The notes beneath the pieces were generated by a model that saw only the letters and a list, made by a program, of their open reading frames with translations, searched no databases and had not been told where the DNA came from. From Lepidonotus clava (Eukaryota; Annelida; Polychaeta; Phyllodocida; Polynoidae), in contig OW387149.1 in NCBI GenBank assembly GCA_936440205.1, positions 26,365,151 to 26,429,150 of the forward strand: a stretch of DNA of 64,000 nt, written 5' to 3'. Each line of letters starts with the position of its first letter. Position 1 is the stretch's first letter. Positions 1-11,306 of this stretch are shown here, in pieces. The position numbers were made by a program, and so were the translations under genes.

Positions 1-1775
1 ATTCCCAAGAAGCAGATGACCCAAAGAATGCGCAGATTGAGGGAAAGGCAGGTGGGGGGGGGGGGGGGGGGGGCGCTGCACGCTTGCACGCAAAATTCAT
101 TTAAATCCCATCGTCACTTGGGGCAATTCCATTTGGCCAATTCATGTTATTGAACTTATTGAAAGCCAATGTTATATACAAATGTTAAAATTATAAAGAA
201 AAATGCAGAAAAGTGATCTTGTTTTTCTACATTCACAGGTTAGAGCGTACGACATAAGGCCAATGCCCCAAGAATTCACATGTACATAACCCTGAGTCTC
301 CTACCCCAATTAGGAATAGAGAATTCAAAATTCCGTGGGTTTACCCTGGCAGGGCTCTGAGTGGTTGGTCAAGGTACATGTAGGCTCCAGTCTTTGCCTT
401 TGACCTTGATTAAAACTTATGGTGGTTAAGACAAAGACAGGTCGTGGCCAACAAAGCCGACACCTGGACTACTGTAAAACCTTAGGTAATAGTCATTCTA
501 TGATTGACCCCATTTTCATGATTATTTAAACTTGATATTATTATAGGCCACCTTTATTAGATTTGAAAGATAAAGGATTTCAGAATATAAATATGTCCTA
601 CTCGTTTTTAGTTATGATATAATCTTCAACCTAAACATTCTGTTTCGGTTCAGAGTAAGATCATGATAAGTTTTCTATCGGTGAGGCTTCAACTTCAGCA
701 TTTATAAACAACATAACTGATACAAACCATTTTAGTAAGTAATATACTGACCAAAAAGGTATGGTTACAGAATATTACTATTATGGCTCAACTGTCTTAG
801 CAGCATGGGATACCTCTTGCAGAAATTAACCATTACTCCCTTACCAAACTACCACGGGGTCCTCCCCATCACCATCAGGAGTGGCGTGTGGGGGTGGGGG
901 GTTGAGGGTGGGGCCGAGTACTCTGTAGGTACTAATTACAGCCTTTCACCACTCCTCCCACAACTCTTTACATCTGACCGAAGCCCAACCCATGCCCCCC
1001 CCCCCCCTCCCAACAGCCCAAAGAACCAATTTACACTGGACGATTTTGTTCTAATAACTTTCTAAAGTAACTGGTCCAATTAGTCAGAAAAAGCAGAATT
1101 ATTTTGGTACTATGTAATGATTAAAAAAGAAGAAGCAAAAACATGATAAACACAAGAAGAAGAAGGGAAAAAAAAGGGGGGGGGGACTAGGGGGCATACT
1201 TTCTTTCTTTTCGTCCATGCCATTTAGGTATAGGAGGCCCTATTTCAATATTTTACCCCAAAAAGAGGTCCATACGACCTCTCCTAAGACAACCTAGACC
1301 CCAGCTACGCCCTTAAATCTGCGCCCTGTGTTCCCCTTTGAACAAACGTACGGGAATTCAATTCTTCAAATGTGAAAAGGGGTGTGGGGCCCCACCCCCT
1401 ACTCACAGCCAGCCGACCTGTGAAATTTCCCCCCGGGGGCGGGAACCCGACACCCCCTGTCCGTGGGCCGGTACGCGCTCTCCAAGCGGATAAGGTTACC
1501 TCTAACGTCCCCTGGGGGGAGGGGAGCGAACATGTGGCCGGAGAGTGGACTTCAAAGGGACGTCCTAGGTACGTCTTAATTTACTGACGTCAGGGAGAGA
1601 AGGGATGGACGAGGGAATGATACGACGCGTACATTGTATTGGATTTTGGGACGAATATTACAATATTAAAGCCTATACTTTAATATATAAATCCTTTTTT
1701 TTTTCTGAAAAGGAGGGACCTCGAACACTCGTGGCCCTCCTAAATATGCAACTGGTTATTCATGAAACCAGGGGG
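1..1775. other. Gene-free stretch
   Basis: I see no supportable gene here. There is a run of 20 G at 54-73, a second poly-G tract near 1177-1185, and a GC-rich patch at about 1380-1560 on an otherwise AT-rich background. The open frames in it are short and low-complexity. Confidence 0.5.
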
Positions 1776-2103
1776 GCATTCCATAAAAATTTGGCGATAA
1801 TCTCGTTTGAAGAAATACCACGATACCAACAATTGTTATCGCCACATAAAATTTTTTTTTTTCTTTTTTTTTGTTCAAATTTTTTTTCAATCAAACTAAA
1901 ACTTTACAGGCTTATTCCTTGGTCACATATATATATTTTGAGATATTAATATTTGTGAAAATATATATTTTTAAAACCGCGATATTTTGTAATTATCGCC
2001 GCGATACTGATTTGAGGCCTTGGCGATAATATTTTTAGTATCGCAGATCTTTTATGGAAGCGCTTTAACTGGCGATAATTATCGCCAAATTTTTATGGAA
2101 TGC
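1776..2103. mobile_element. 328-bp MITE-like element with perfect 26-bp terminal inverted repeats
   Basis: The two ends are exact inverted copies over 26 bp, starting GCATTCCATAAAAATTTGG and including GGCGATAAT. The inside is AT-rich, non-coding, and carries further GGCGATA/TATCGCC motifs in both orientations (near 1839, 1998, 2022, 2072), so the element can fold on itself at several scales. No clear target-site duplication is visible. It is a non-autonomous DNA transposon by structure; the superfamily is not determinable from this copy. Confidence 0.75.
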
Positions 2104-3072
2104 ATACCAGATATATAACGAAAATAAGTATTATGGGAAAGGTGTTTTGGAATCCTAATTTTCTATATCATTCAATTCCAAAATTAGAGATACGATATAA
2201 AAGGAAGATTCGCTTTTGTATACCTCCTATGTACATGTATCTATACCTCCCATTCTCTGTGCATACCTCCCATTCAGTACCAGTCACAAACCATCTTTTT
2301 CCCGTTAACCTGATTGGATGAATTGGAAGAGTAACATGACACCTTTATGCACCTATAGATACACAAAATCACAGTCTGAAATCATAAAACATAATTGAAA
2401 TTATGTGTGATAATGATAAGGAACTTAATACCCATCTACTTTTTTTTCTCTAAAGTTCTCTAAATAAAAAACAGTGATACCATCAAAGTAATCCATTGCG
2501 TCCTTAAATAAGGATGATAACCATTCTGTAAAACACTTTGATCCTCTCCGAAAAGTCCCGTTTTTTCCCTTTCCGCTCAATAGCACTAGTTGAATGTGCT
2601 ACGACCCGTAACGGGTGGTAATAGATTCTGTGTTGTTCTGGGCGTAACGGGCCAAAGTGATTCATGGGATTCGAAAAGGACAATTTATGGGATCCGCACA
2701 AAGAGTGGGGAGGGCAAAGGGGGAGTGACTTTAGTCTACTCATGGAGCAGGGATAAAGGGCCACACATGCCACCTAGAAATGTGGCTACTGTAGCGGACA
2801 TGGTTTATTGCATAAAGGCGTACTGCGGTTTTCCTTTAAAAGAACATCAAATTCCCGGTTTATTGATTATCTAACGTGTCCACTTAGTCGATGTATCTGT
2901 GGTCACATAGGTCTACTTATAGATGTATATCCCTAGGTTGAAGCAACCTTAAAAAAGAGAGATTACATCTTTGATATATTTGAAATAGCACTACCATATC
3001 AAAACATGGTAAGCAGTGCATCCATATGGACCTATCCAGCCTCTCATATCTGATATTGAAAGCAACATTATC
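2104..3072. other. Gene-free stretch
   Basis: AT-rich DNA with overlapping short open frames on both strands at about 2504-2874 that match nothing I recognise. A small GC-rich island at 2590-2720 contains the imperfect direct repeat CGTAACGGG at two places. A CTTTGATC motif lies at 2536. Confidence 0.4.
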
Positions 3073-3796
3073 TTAAGGATAGACACCAGTGGTTAGCGGC
3101 CAATGCATGTAATCACCAATGATTTTCTTAGTATTGCTCTGATCCCAACGTATTATACATCATTTGAAAGCTTATATTTTTCTACATCTATTAACACCAA
3201 TTAGATTATTAGGGAATTTAAAACTAAGATTTTATCAATTTTAAACTGATTTTTGTACTTTTATTTTTTGAACATCTATATTTTGGTTAATAATCAACCT
3301 ACATGGATAATCTTTTACACACACCTCCATGGCAATCATATGCAGGGAAGCGTGTCTCAGATTTTTGATTGAGTTCCTAGATTTGATTTTATAGTGAAAA
3401 ACGGCAAAAAACGGGAAACATTTTTTGATTTTTGTGAAATATAATTTTCTACATTACATAAAAGCAGAACTAAGACCTATATCAAAATTCTGAGACACGC
3501 TTCCCTGCATATGTATGTCAAGAAGATGTGCCAGTAATTTTGAAGCTTTAGGTTGAATATTAAGTGAGATATTGATGTTCAAAAAATATTTTTGAATATC
3601 AGCGATTTTATATTTGTGTCAATCCTACACTGCTGTTATTCTAGCCTTTTCTATATAAGTTATATCAATATACTTGGTGATTTATTGGCTATCTAATGAT
3701 GTTTTCTATTAGGTGATAACATTAGAAACAAGTATCATGGTTCTGGTTAAAGGGAGCACCGCTACTTAGGCCCCGACCACTGGTGTCTATCCTTAA
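3073..3796. mobile_element. Palindromic TTAA-flanked MITE (piggyBac-like target site)
   Basis: TTAA at 3073-3076 and 3793-3796 borders a 716-bp insert. Its two ends are inverted copies of GGATAGACACCAGTGGT, with weaker similarity continuing inward. An internal inverted repeat, with ATGCAGGGAAGCGTGTCTCA near 3350 and its reverse complement near 3493, extends outward with a TTTTTTGAACATC-type segment on both sides (about 3265 and 3580). So much of the element is one imperfect palindrome. TTAA duplication is known for piggyBac and some other superfamilies. No transposase frame is present, so it is non-autonomous. The terminal bases are not the CCC common in piggyBac ends, so the family assignment is tentative. 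Confidence 0.75.
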
Positions 3797-4733
3797 CCCC
3801 TATATTCAACTAGTGGTGCCTTTCTGCAGAGAAGAAGCAAGTCTATCTTCTAGCCCAAACAATCAGTCAAAGGCGGGAAGAAGTGACAAAAACCCATTTG
3901 GCGTAACGCTGGACATCGAGTTTGTTCACAGAAAACGTGTTTTCTATCTGCTCCGGGAGAAAGGAGGAAACAGTAAAAGAGCCCACCGGCTGCCGACACA
4001 GTTACAACCCCGTTACAAGCAGACCCTGAATCATGCGCGATAAATTTGTGCCCAAAGTGGACCCAGCGTGGCCGACCCCAGATGGCCGGCCAGGGACAAA
4101 TTAGGCACTAATTCCCGACAGGCCATCTACCCCGGCCCCCACTGGGGCTCCCAACGGTGACATTAAATTCTGTTATTTTTTAATAGAAAATCAAGGAGGG
4201 GTGGATATAGGAGTGGGGGTGGTCAGGGCCCCAAATACCTCCCCCACCCCCTCTCCCACACTCTGGATCCATGTCTGATGAAGGAATGTTTCTTTGAACA
4301 TAGAATATGTAACAATAATTTGAGTGTAAGAATGCGCGTCTTGAACTGCTTGTTGACTTCAGCCCATTATTATGATTATAGAAGTGACTATGAAGAGTTC
4401 AATGTTTTATAATCTATGCTGTATAGTTGTTCTACCAAATTCTAATGTAACATTCTGAAAATCAAAGGCATTCAATATAGTTTCTTATGCAGCATACACA
4501 CTACTGTAACCTTGTTGTAACTTTAGGTTTACCTTTGTTTTGGTTCTTGTTACATTATGTTAGTGGCACCCAATACCGTCTCTACAACCATACACTGTGA
4601 TATTTCAGTTGCATTTAAAGTTTGGTATTGTGTTGGTAAGCTATCAAGTTCACTAATATGTGATGTTATTAGAATACTCTATTTTGGTAAGTCTCAACCT
4701 CATATCAAATGATAGAAGTAAGTTTTACATGTA
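3797..4733. other. Gene-free stretch with GC-rich block
   Basis: A GC-rich block at about 3830-4160 contains homeodomain-like AATTAGG and CTAATT motifs and might be a regulatory element. The 86-codon open frame over it resembles no family I know. The rest is AT-rich, with no feature I can support. Confidence 0.3.
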
Positions 4734-5249
4734 TCATGAAAATTTAGCAAGAGACTGGTTGACCAAAAGAGAATGGTTGCAGAACAGGCCCGTTACATCG
4801 CTGCTTGCCTCCACTGGGAAGAGAATGATCATGGAGATGAGGCCTAGTTATTGGAGGTTCTATATCAGTTTTTCCCTGCCAATTGTTTATTGAGGCTCCG
4901 TGATGATCCAAAGTTTTTATCTGTAATGAAGTTGGTGTGGACTTTTCTTCAAACGTTGTATAGTCCAATGTATAGTAAGTAATAGTATTTTTACATGAAA
5001 CATCCTATATCTCTTGCACACGGATTTGTGATATGTGCCTATGTAAACAGCCCACATGTCCTACTTGCATTAAGAGTAGTAACAGTGATTGCGATGAATT
5101 ACAAATCCAATTAGTACAAAATTGTAATCACATAACTATACAAAAGTGATTAGAACTAGCCAGTCCCCCTCAACCCCCTCAGATACTGTCCAACCATATG
5201 AGACGCCAGGGTTGTGTGAAGGTGAGGACCCATTTTAGGCTGCCAAATT
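4734..5249 (+). repeat. Left copy of 516-bp direct repeat
   Basis: Matches 8573-9088 base for base wherever I compared them. It is AT-rich and non-coding, with a 74-codon minus-strand open frame that appears in both copies only because the DNA is repeated. It is either a terminal repeat of the retroelement or a host segment duplicated around the insertion. Confidence 0.9.
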
Positions 5250-5464
5250 GAGACAAGAATAGGGCTGTTGCACTATTGTGCACCATTAGGCAAATCATGG
5301 GACAATGTGACTGGACACCAGGTCTGAAGGCCTCACACTCTCCATACACATACATACACCACTCACCCAGGGTCACCACTGACTACCAGGTCAGGCAGCA
5401 CACCTGCCAGTCTGCCTTCTCCCACTGGACCGTACACATGGACAAAAGTTAGGCTCTATGGATA

Positions 5465-7057
5465 ATGTCGGCAAGGTCGGTCCGAAAGTCAACCAAAGAC
5501 CTGAGACGTGCCTATCCAGCCACTAATACTCCAAGATCCAGTAGAACGCAGCGGAGAAGAAATCGCAACAGGAATACACATCCTGATCGCGACACTACAC
5601 AGACAACAGGTCAGTACGACATGTCGCACGGACCCGCCATGGCCGCCACAACCGGTCAAAACCAGATTGCCGGCACCCCAACAAATGAGGAGCAGGAAAC
5701 ACGGGACAGCGACACTGATCAGACCGATCAGCTGACTGACCAAGCTGTTGCAGCAATGCAAGAAAAGTACGAAGAGACGATAAGGACCCTCCGGGAGGAC
5801 CTGGAGGCGATACGAGCACACAGGGCTAAGGACGGCGAGAAGACCGATGACAGGCCACGCACCGCCACACCGAAGCCCCCGTCACCCCCACGCAAGGTTA
5901 CAAAACAACAGGGTAAGCCTACCCCCCCGCGCCTATCGGATGGTAGGGAGAGGTCGAGGCGGCCCTCCACCCGTCGGACATCGACACGCCGTCACACCAG
6001 GACGCCATCCAGCCGGTCAGACTACAGATCATCGTCAAGACGCTCTGAACGCCGCCCCCGATCCCATAGATCTGACAGATCATCGTACAGATCATCGAGG
6101 AGGAGCGGCACGAGAGAGGCGTCCCTATCACCCAGACGCCATCGGAGGCGTTCCCGCCGCAGACGATCAACAACTCCCCCACGGAGCGGCTCGAGGACAA
6201 GGAGGTCGCCAACCAGGTCGACATCCCGCCGACCCCGCTCCACCTCCCGACGACGACGAGGCAGATCACGCAGGAGGAGGTCAACTAGGTCTGGATCACG
6301 ACGGAGGAGCTCACCTTCGCCCCGCCGGTCCGACACTAGGCACTCCCCACGGGCTCTGAGGAGAGAAGCCCGCGCCCGCGGCGACACGGATAAGGCACTT
6401 AGGCGCCAATACCCCCCGATGGGCACCAGTTCAGGTAAGAGGCTTAAGACCTCTAATCTCACACTAGAGCCGTATCGAAACCTGCCGCCGGTCCTTAAGA
6501 AAAGGGCCAGAGAAAGGAGGTCCAGACGGGACCTTACGTTCCAGGAGTATGTATGTGGCATGATGAAAATGGTCGCTGCCACACTCGATCCCCTTACGGA
6601 AGCATACGCAGTTATCGACCACGTCTCACAGGTGGCGGAGGACGCCGCCACTTTAAGCTGGCCCGCTGTGAGGGAATGGACCCAGGCCTGCATGTCCCAT
6701 ATCGAGGAGGGACATGCCGACTGGATGGACGAGGAGATCTTCTCCAAGGATAGGATGAAGATATCCTGGTTGAAAGGTGAAAAGAAGACGGACCAAACCA
6801 TCCCATGTCCGGGACATAACGCCGAGACCTGCAAGGAAGCGGCGACACACACCGATGATGGTATTAAATGGTCGCACATGTGCGCCTTGTGCTTTTACGG
6901 TTTGGATATTACGACCACATCCCACCCATCCGGGAAGTGCAGGAGACGACCGATACTTAAGGCCGCCCAGGACGAGGCCAGAGGTGAATACAAGAAGAAA
7001 ACGTCACATCACCACAAGAAGGATAATAGATCCGAAAGCCACAAGTCAAAAAACTAG
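5465..7057 (+). CDS. Gag-like protein of the DIRS-like fossil element
   Basis: A 530-residue open frame. Residues about 1-110 are polar, with a short helical charged stretch near 95-120. Residues about 130-310 are a very dense Arg/Ser region resembling RS domains, expected to bind nucleic acid. The C-terminal third is more globular. It ends in a Cys/His-rich stretch (about residues 455-500), as found at the C-terminus of DIRS/Ngaro-group gag proteins, then a Lys/His-rich tail. It is followed after a short gap by the pol-like frame. The role is inferred from position and composition, since gag sequences diverge strongly. It belongs to a transposable-element fossil and is not a host gene. Confidence 0.65.
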   Translation: MSARSVRKSTKDLRRAYPATNTPRSSRTQRRRNRNRNTHPDRDTTQTTGQYDMSHGPAMAATTGQNQIAGTPTNEEQETRDSDTDQTDQLTDQAVAAMQEKYEETIRTLREDLEAIRAHRAKDGEKTDDRPRTATPKPPSPPRKVTKQQGKPTPPRLSDGRERSRRPSTRRTSTRRHTRTPSSRSDYRSSSRRSERRPRSHRSDRSSYRSSRRSGTREASLSPRRHRRRSRRRRSTTPPRSGSRTRRSPTRSTSRRPRSTSRRRRGRSRRRRSTRSGSRRRSSPSPRRSDTRHSPRALRREARARGDTDKALRRQYPPMGTSSGKRLKTSNLTLEPYRNLPPVLKKRARERRSRRDLTFQEYVCGMMKMVAATLDPLTEAYAVIDHVSQVAEDAATLSWPAVREWTQACMSHIEEGHADWMDEEIFSKDRMKISWLKGEKKTDQTIPCPGHNAETCKEAATHTDDGIKWSHMCALCFYGLDITTTSHPSGKCRRRPILKAAQDEARGEYKKKTSHHHKKDNRSESHKSKN

Positions 7058-7143
7058 AAGAAGGCTCGGGCCAGGGCAATCAACAACCCATCAAAGCCCG
7101 AGCCAGAGAGGAGGAATCGCGAGCCATTAGAAGTGACCGCTTC

Positions 7144-8586
7144 ATGGGTTGTGTAGTGACCCTCGCCAGCTGTGAACCCGGCGGTATACACAACAATGAC
7201 CAGAGCACCGTTGTACGCCCCCGCACCGCCTCCAAAGGTAAACAAAGCCATGTGCGCCCCGTACCCAGCGACGTCACAATGGCTACGGGCCAATCAGCGC
7301 CGGCCATACATATTGACCGGAACGCTGACCAATCCGAACGCCCCAGCTATAGCGGTGTCCACAACAAACAAGATGGCGGCGAACACCGTACCGACAGAGA
7401 CGGCTCCCACCCCCGCGATGTCCGAATGGACCCTCAGGAGAGAGAAGTAAGTGCCGACACCATTGTTAATGAACTAGATGACCACCCCAAACGAGTTGAA
7501 CGTGGTCCTGCGTGCGGGGACTCCCAGCCTAGTCTAGGCAATACCCATGCCGGGCCTCGAGCCCTCGCCCGCTACCCCCCTCCCCCCGACGCGGTCCATC
7601 CGCACACCGATCAGGCTGTGACTGACGGCGGGGCGGCCAACGTGTTCCCCGAATTCATGTCAAATATAGGGTATCCAGACCTGGAGGATCCGCCCTCGTG
7701 TGACATAGGGAACACTCAATCGTGTGACGACGAGGACGTCGCCCAGCACGTTATGCCTAGCGACAAAAACTGTCTAGCTCAGGGCACCTTCAGGGATTAC
7801 GCCAGCTGGCCCTTCCCGATAATGACCGTCGATCACGGGTTGGCCAAAATATACGACGCGGTCAGGTCCGCCAACGCACATAACTGCCACGGCGCCAGGA
7901 TCCCGATAGTCACTAACCTGGTCATAGATGAATGGCACAAACAGGCAACTGGCCATTTAAAGGACAATATGATACTGGAGGGAATCACATACGGCTTCCC
8001 ACTTCAGTATATGGGCCCCCCCCTCATCGGCGCCCAACACATCCCGAATCACGCATCGGCCCTCCGCTATCCCACCCAAGTGAATAAATATTTGCACAAA
8101 GAGATGGCGTTGGGCGCCCTGGCTGGCCCCTTCAAACAACCCCCGTTCACCCCGTGGTGTAAAACCAGCCCCCTCATGACCAGGGAGAAGAATGACTCAG
8201 ACGACAGGAGAATAATAGTCGATCTGTCATTCCCGGAGGGCGGAGTCAACAGCCACATCCCTGGCCATATATTCAATGGGGAGGAGGCCGTCCACAAACT
8301 TCCCACAATCGAGGATGCTGTAAGGACCATCTCTAATACATGCCCCGGGAATATACGCCTCGCTGTCATCGACCTATCAAGGGCGTATCGACAATTCCCG
8401 GTGTGTCCGGCCGACTGGCCACTCCTCTGTATGCTATCGGAGGGCGCCTACTACTTTGATAAGAGGATACCGTTCGGGGCCCGGATGTCATCGTTTGTTA
8501 TGCAATCGGTGGCGGACTACATCATAAGGGCCCTGGCGGTACGCGGAATCAAAGCGTTCATGTACCTCATGTTCATGAAAATTTAG
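7144..8586 (+). pseudogene. Partial pol (DIRS-type reverse transcriptase start) of the fossil element
   Basis: The first half or so is a polar leader without recognisable domains. The second half contains early reverse-transcriptase blocks in DIRS-group form: RRIIVDLSFPEGGVNSHI, then a VIDLSRAYRQFPV block (first catalytic Asp region), then YYFDKRIPFGARMS. The remaining domains expected of such a pol are absent, so this is a fossil fragment and cannot be a working polymerase. Confidence 0.8.
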
Positions 8587-9088
8587 CAAGAGACTGGTTG
8601 ACCAAAAGAGAATGGTTGCAGAACAGGCCCGTTACATCGCTGCTTGCCTCCACTGGGAAGAGAATGATCATGGAGATGAGGCCTAGTTATTGGAGGTTCT
8701 ATATCAGTTTTTCCCTGCCAATTGTTTATTGAGGCTCCGTGATGATCCAAAGTTTTTATCTGTAATGAAGTTGGTGTGGACTTTTCTTCAAACGTTGTAT
8801 AGTCCAATGTATAGTAAGTAATAGTATTTTTACATGAAACATCCTATATCTCTTGCACACGGATTTGTGATATGTGCCTATGTAAACAGCCCACATGTCC
8901 TACTTGCATTAAGAGTAGTAACAGTGATTGCGATGAATTACAAATCCAATTAGTACAAAATTGTAATCACATAACTATACAAAAGTGATTAGAACTAGCC
9001 AGTCCCCCTCAACCCCCTCAGATACTGTCCAACCATATGAGACGCCAGGGTTGTGTGAAGGTGAGGACCCATTTTAGGCTGCCAAATT
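8573..9088 (+). repeat. Right copy of 516-bp direct repeat
   Basis: Same sequence and orientation as 4734-5249. Immediately beyond it the sequence returns to AT-rich DNA unlike that following the left copy. Confidence 0.9.
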
Positions 9089-10618
9089 ATAGCGTACACC
9101 TACATTTGTGCCAATTAACATACTGTCATAGTCACACCTATCCTGGTTGTATCAATATAGTAATAAGATTGTTTTTCACATGGTAAATTTTGTGCATTAT
9201 TGGCAGTGTGCAGAATGCGCGAAAGTATGTAGCCCAAAACAAAAGTTAAAGGTTAACTGATCGGACGGCTACGGTCTTGAGGGGTGTGGACTGGGACTGT
9301 ATCTATGTGAGATTTGGTTTATGCCGGGGAAAAACGTTGATGAAATATGTATTCAATAGACTACGTGAAGTTGGATGGTTGTAAGATAACGTCTGTGAAT
9401 CATTTGACAATATGACTTCATTAACGATTACTTTTCTGGGCATGCGAGTCTTCTATATATAATTTGTAGGTTTACGTATACGAACTGATTCTCATATATC
9501 TGGGTAGAAGACTGAAAATCCTCCATACATGTGATGTATATTGATATTGTAGAAATGGGCCAAAAAGGCCCAGAATCAATTTCTGGGGGGAGAGTAATTG
9601 TTTGACCTTATGCTTGACCTTCATCATACATGTAAGTTTTGTGCATTTTACTTGAATTTTGGTATCTCAAAGAGTCGGCGCACTTATAGTGCTGCTTGGA
9701 GTTGAATACCATGGTGTGAAAAAACACAGACGCCATAACAACTGGACATAACAAGCTAGAGTGAAGCCTTTGAACAGAAGGAGAGAAAAATCACGTTTTA
9801 AGTTCATTAAAGGAAACTCAAACTGGCCCCGACCCTCGGGTGGGAAGCCCTTCCTATGCTCACTCCGCCACCAAAGAAGGATTAGTTGGGGAGGGGGTTA
9901 CTTTACCCTAATAATTACCTTGAAACCCTCGCCATTTGGCCCAATATGACAGAGCGCAATAGTGTGCTAATGCAGTTCTTTATAGGCTATGCTGATGTCA
10001 GATATCATGAATTGATTAGACACTGTTCATGCATCTAGTCCTGGAGTGGTCCGCAATTGGTCAATATACACAACTTCAGGAGGGCCTTGGGCCAGGGCCT
10101 AGATTCAAAAACACATCACAAAAATGGCCTACATTACTGTACTGTTGAGAACGGACAACATCCGAAGGGTTCAAGATTCCACTTTTATAAACAAAGAAAA
10201 AGTCCCAGACCTAGGTGCCAGACAAAACACTGGACATAGTAGTATGGCCGACATAGCAGCATGATCGGGAAAAAGTATGTTGTGCCACTATTATTCGGAA
10301 AAATGGCCCATTGACTTTAAAATGAAATACCGGCACGGTTAGGGGAACTACATGCATAACCCATTTATTTTGATAACCAAGAAATACATTCAACTAGATG
10401 TTATAATCATTTGTCACAGATTATCAATCCTTAATACTAAAGTTCTGCTAAAGAGACACTCCCCATTTTAATGAGCCGGACGGTTCAGAGAATGTACAAT
10501 AAGTACTCCCCCTGCCCGGTCCTGTACCATAGTCCTCCACCATGAGTCCTTACTGGTCCACCACCACGGCGCATGCTCCAAATTCCACCACATAACGCCC
10601 GCCTATCGCCGCTGTTCC

Positions 10619-10745
10619 CTTTGAAGTTCGCCGCCCCCCGCTTTTTACCGCGGCTGATCCCCCCCGCGAGCAAACACTCCTCACCTCCTCCCGCCCGACG
10701 CCGAGAGCCCTAGCGGCTTGCGACCAAACAAACTTCAAAGGCGGC
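10619..10745. promoter_or_regulatory. Inverted pair of TCF/LEF-type motifs next to GCCGCC helper-like motifs
   Basis: CTTTGAAG at 10619-10626 is followed by GCCGCC at 10630-10635. The mirror arrangement occurs at 10733-10745 (CTTCAAAG then GCGGC, i.e. GCCGCC abutting CTTTGAAG on the minus strand). CTTTGWW is the TCF/LEF HMG-box core, and GCCGCC-type helper sites are bound by the C-clamp of invertebrate TCFs. The site lies about 2.1 kb upstream of the Sp5 start codon. Function is inferred from motif pairing only. Confidence 0.45.
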
Positions 10746-11298
10746 ACATTTCAGGCTACACCGCCCGCGTTCATTTGGCGGGAGGGGAAGTCGCCCGCCG
10801 CTTATTATGGGATGGCGGAGGAAGGCGTGCTCCCGGTGAAGGCGGCTATTGTTGTAGTGTTTGTAAAGGACCTTGGAGCTGGGGCCCCGGCTCAACAGGG
10901 GGCTTAACCATTGGAAGCTTAACTCATCAGCAGAACTCAGGGGAAATCACGATATATTTCTCTTTAAAATCACACAAATTACTCATATTTCCTCTTCAAA
11001 ATCACTGCGTACCTCCATGGCTGGTTAAACAATGAATTTCGGTGAAAATGTTCCATTTTGGTGCCCTTTTGGGGGCGATAATGGAGGTTAGACAAAAGTC
11101 GTCTGCTCTGAGTGTAAGAATGCGCGCCTTCTGTTGCTACATCCCCCGAGGCGGAGGGCGGGTAGAGGGTATTAGCAGACATGTGCGCCGCCCTCTCTAC
11201 CCTCCTACTGCCCTCCTCCCAACAAAAACACTTCAAAACTTTGTACACCTCCAAAACCCAGGCTCAAATGAAAACAAAATTCTTCGCCGCGCGCCACC

Positions 11299-11306
11299 CT
11301 TTGATG
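11299..11306 (+). promoter_or_regulatory. TCF/LEF-type motif upstream of Sp5
   Basis: CTTTGATG inside a GC-rich block, preceded within about 10 bp by CGCCGCGCGCC. It lies 1.5 kb upstream of the Sp5 start codon. Confidence 0.35.

Larger units (their letters stand above)
4734..9088 (+). mobile_element. Broken DIRS/Ngaro-like (tyrosine-recombinase group) retroelement fossil with flanking 516-bp direct repeats
   Basis: Two open frames in the order gag-like then pol-like lie between identical 516-bp direct repeats. The pol frame carries a reverse transcriptase start of the DIRS type, and the gag frame ends in a Cys/His-rich region of the kind seen in this group. RNase H and tyrosine recombinase regions are not seen, so the copy is broken with at least one large loss. 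If the flanking repeats are element ends, their apparent identity means a recent insertion. Their arrangement is not the split-repeat layout expected of a whole Ngaro element, so a duplicated host segment is also possible. Codon and base composition inside (GC-rich) differ sharply from the AT-rich surroundings. Confidence 0.75.

Noticed and set aside
4734-9088. Classical LTR retrotransposon
   Set aside because: The reverse transcriptase blocks and Cys/His region are of the DIRS/Ngaro type. I did not see LTR hallmarks (TG...CA ends, primer-binding site).
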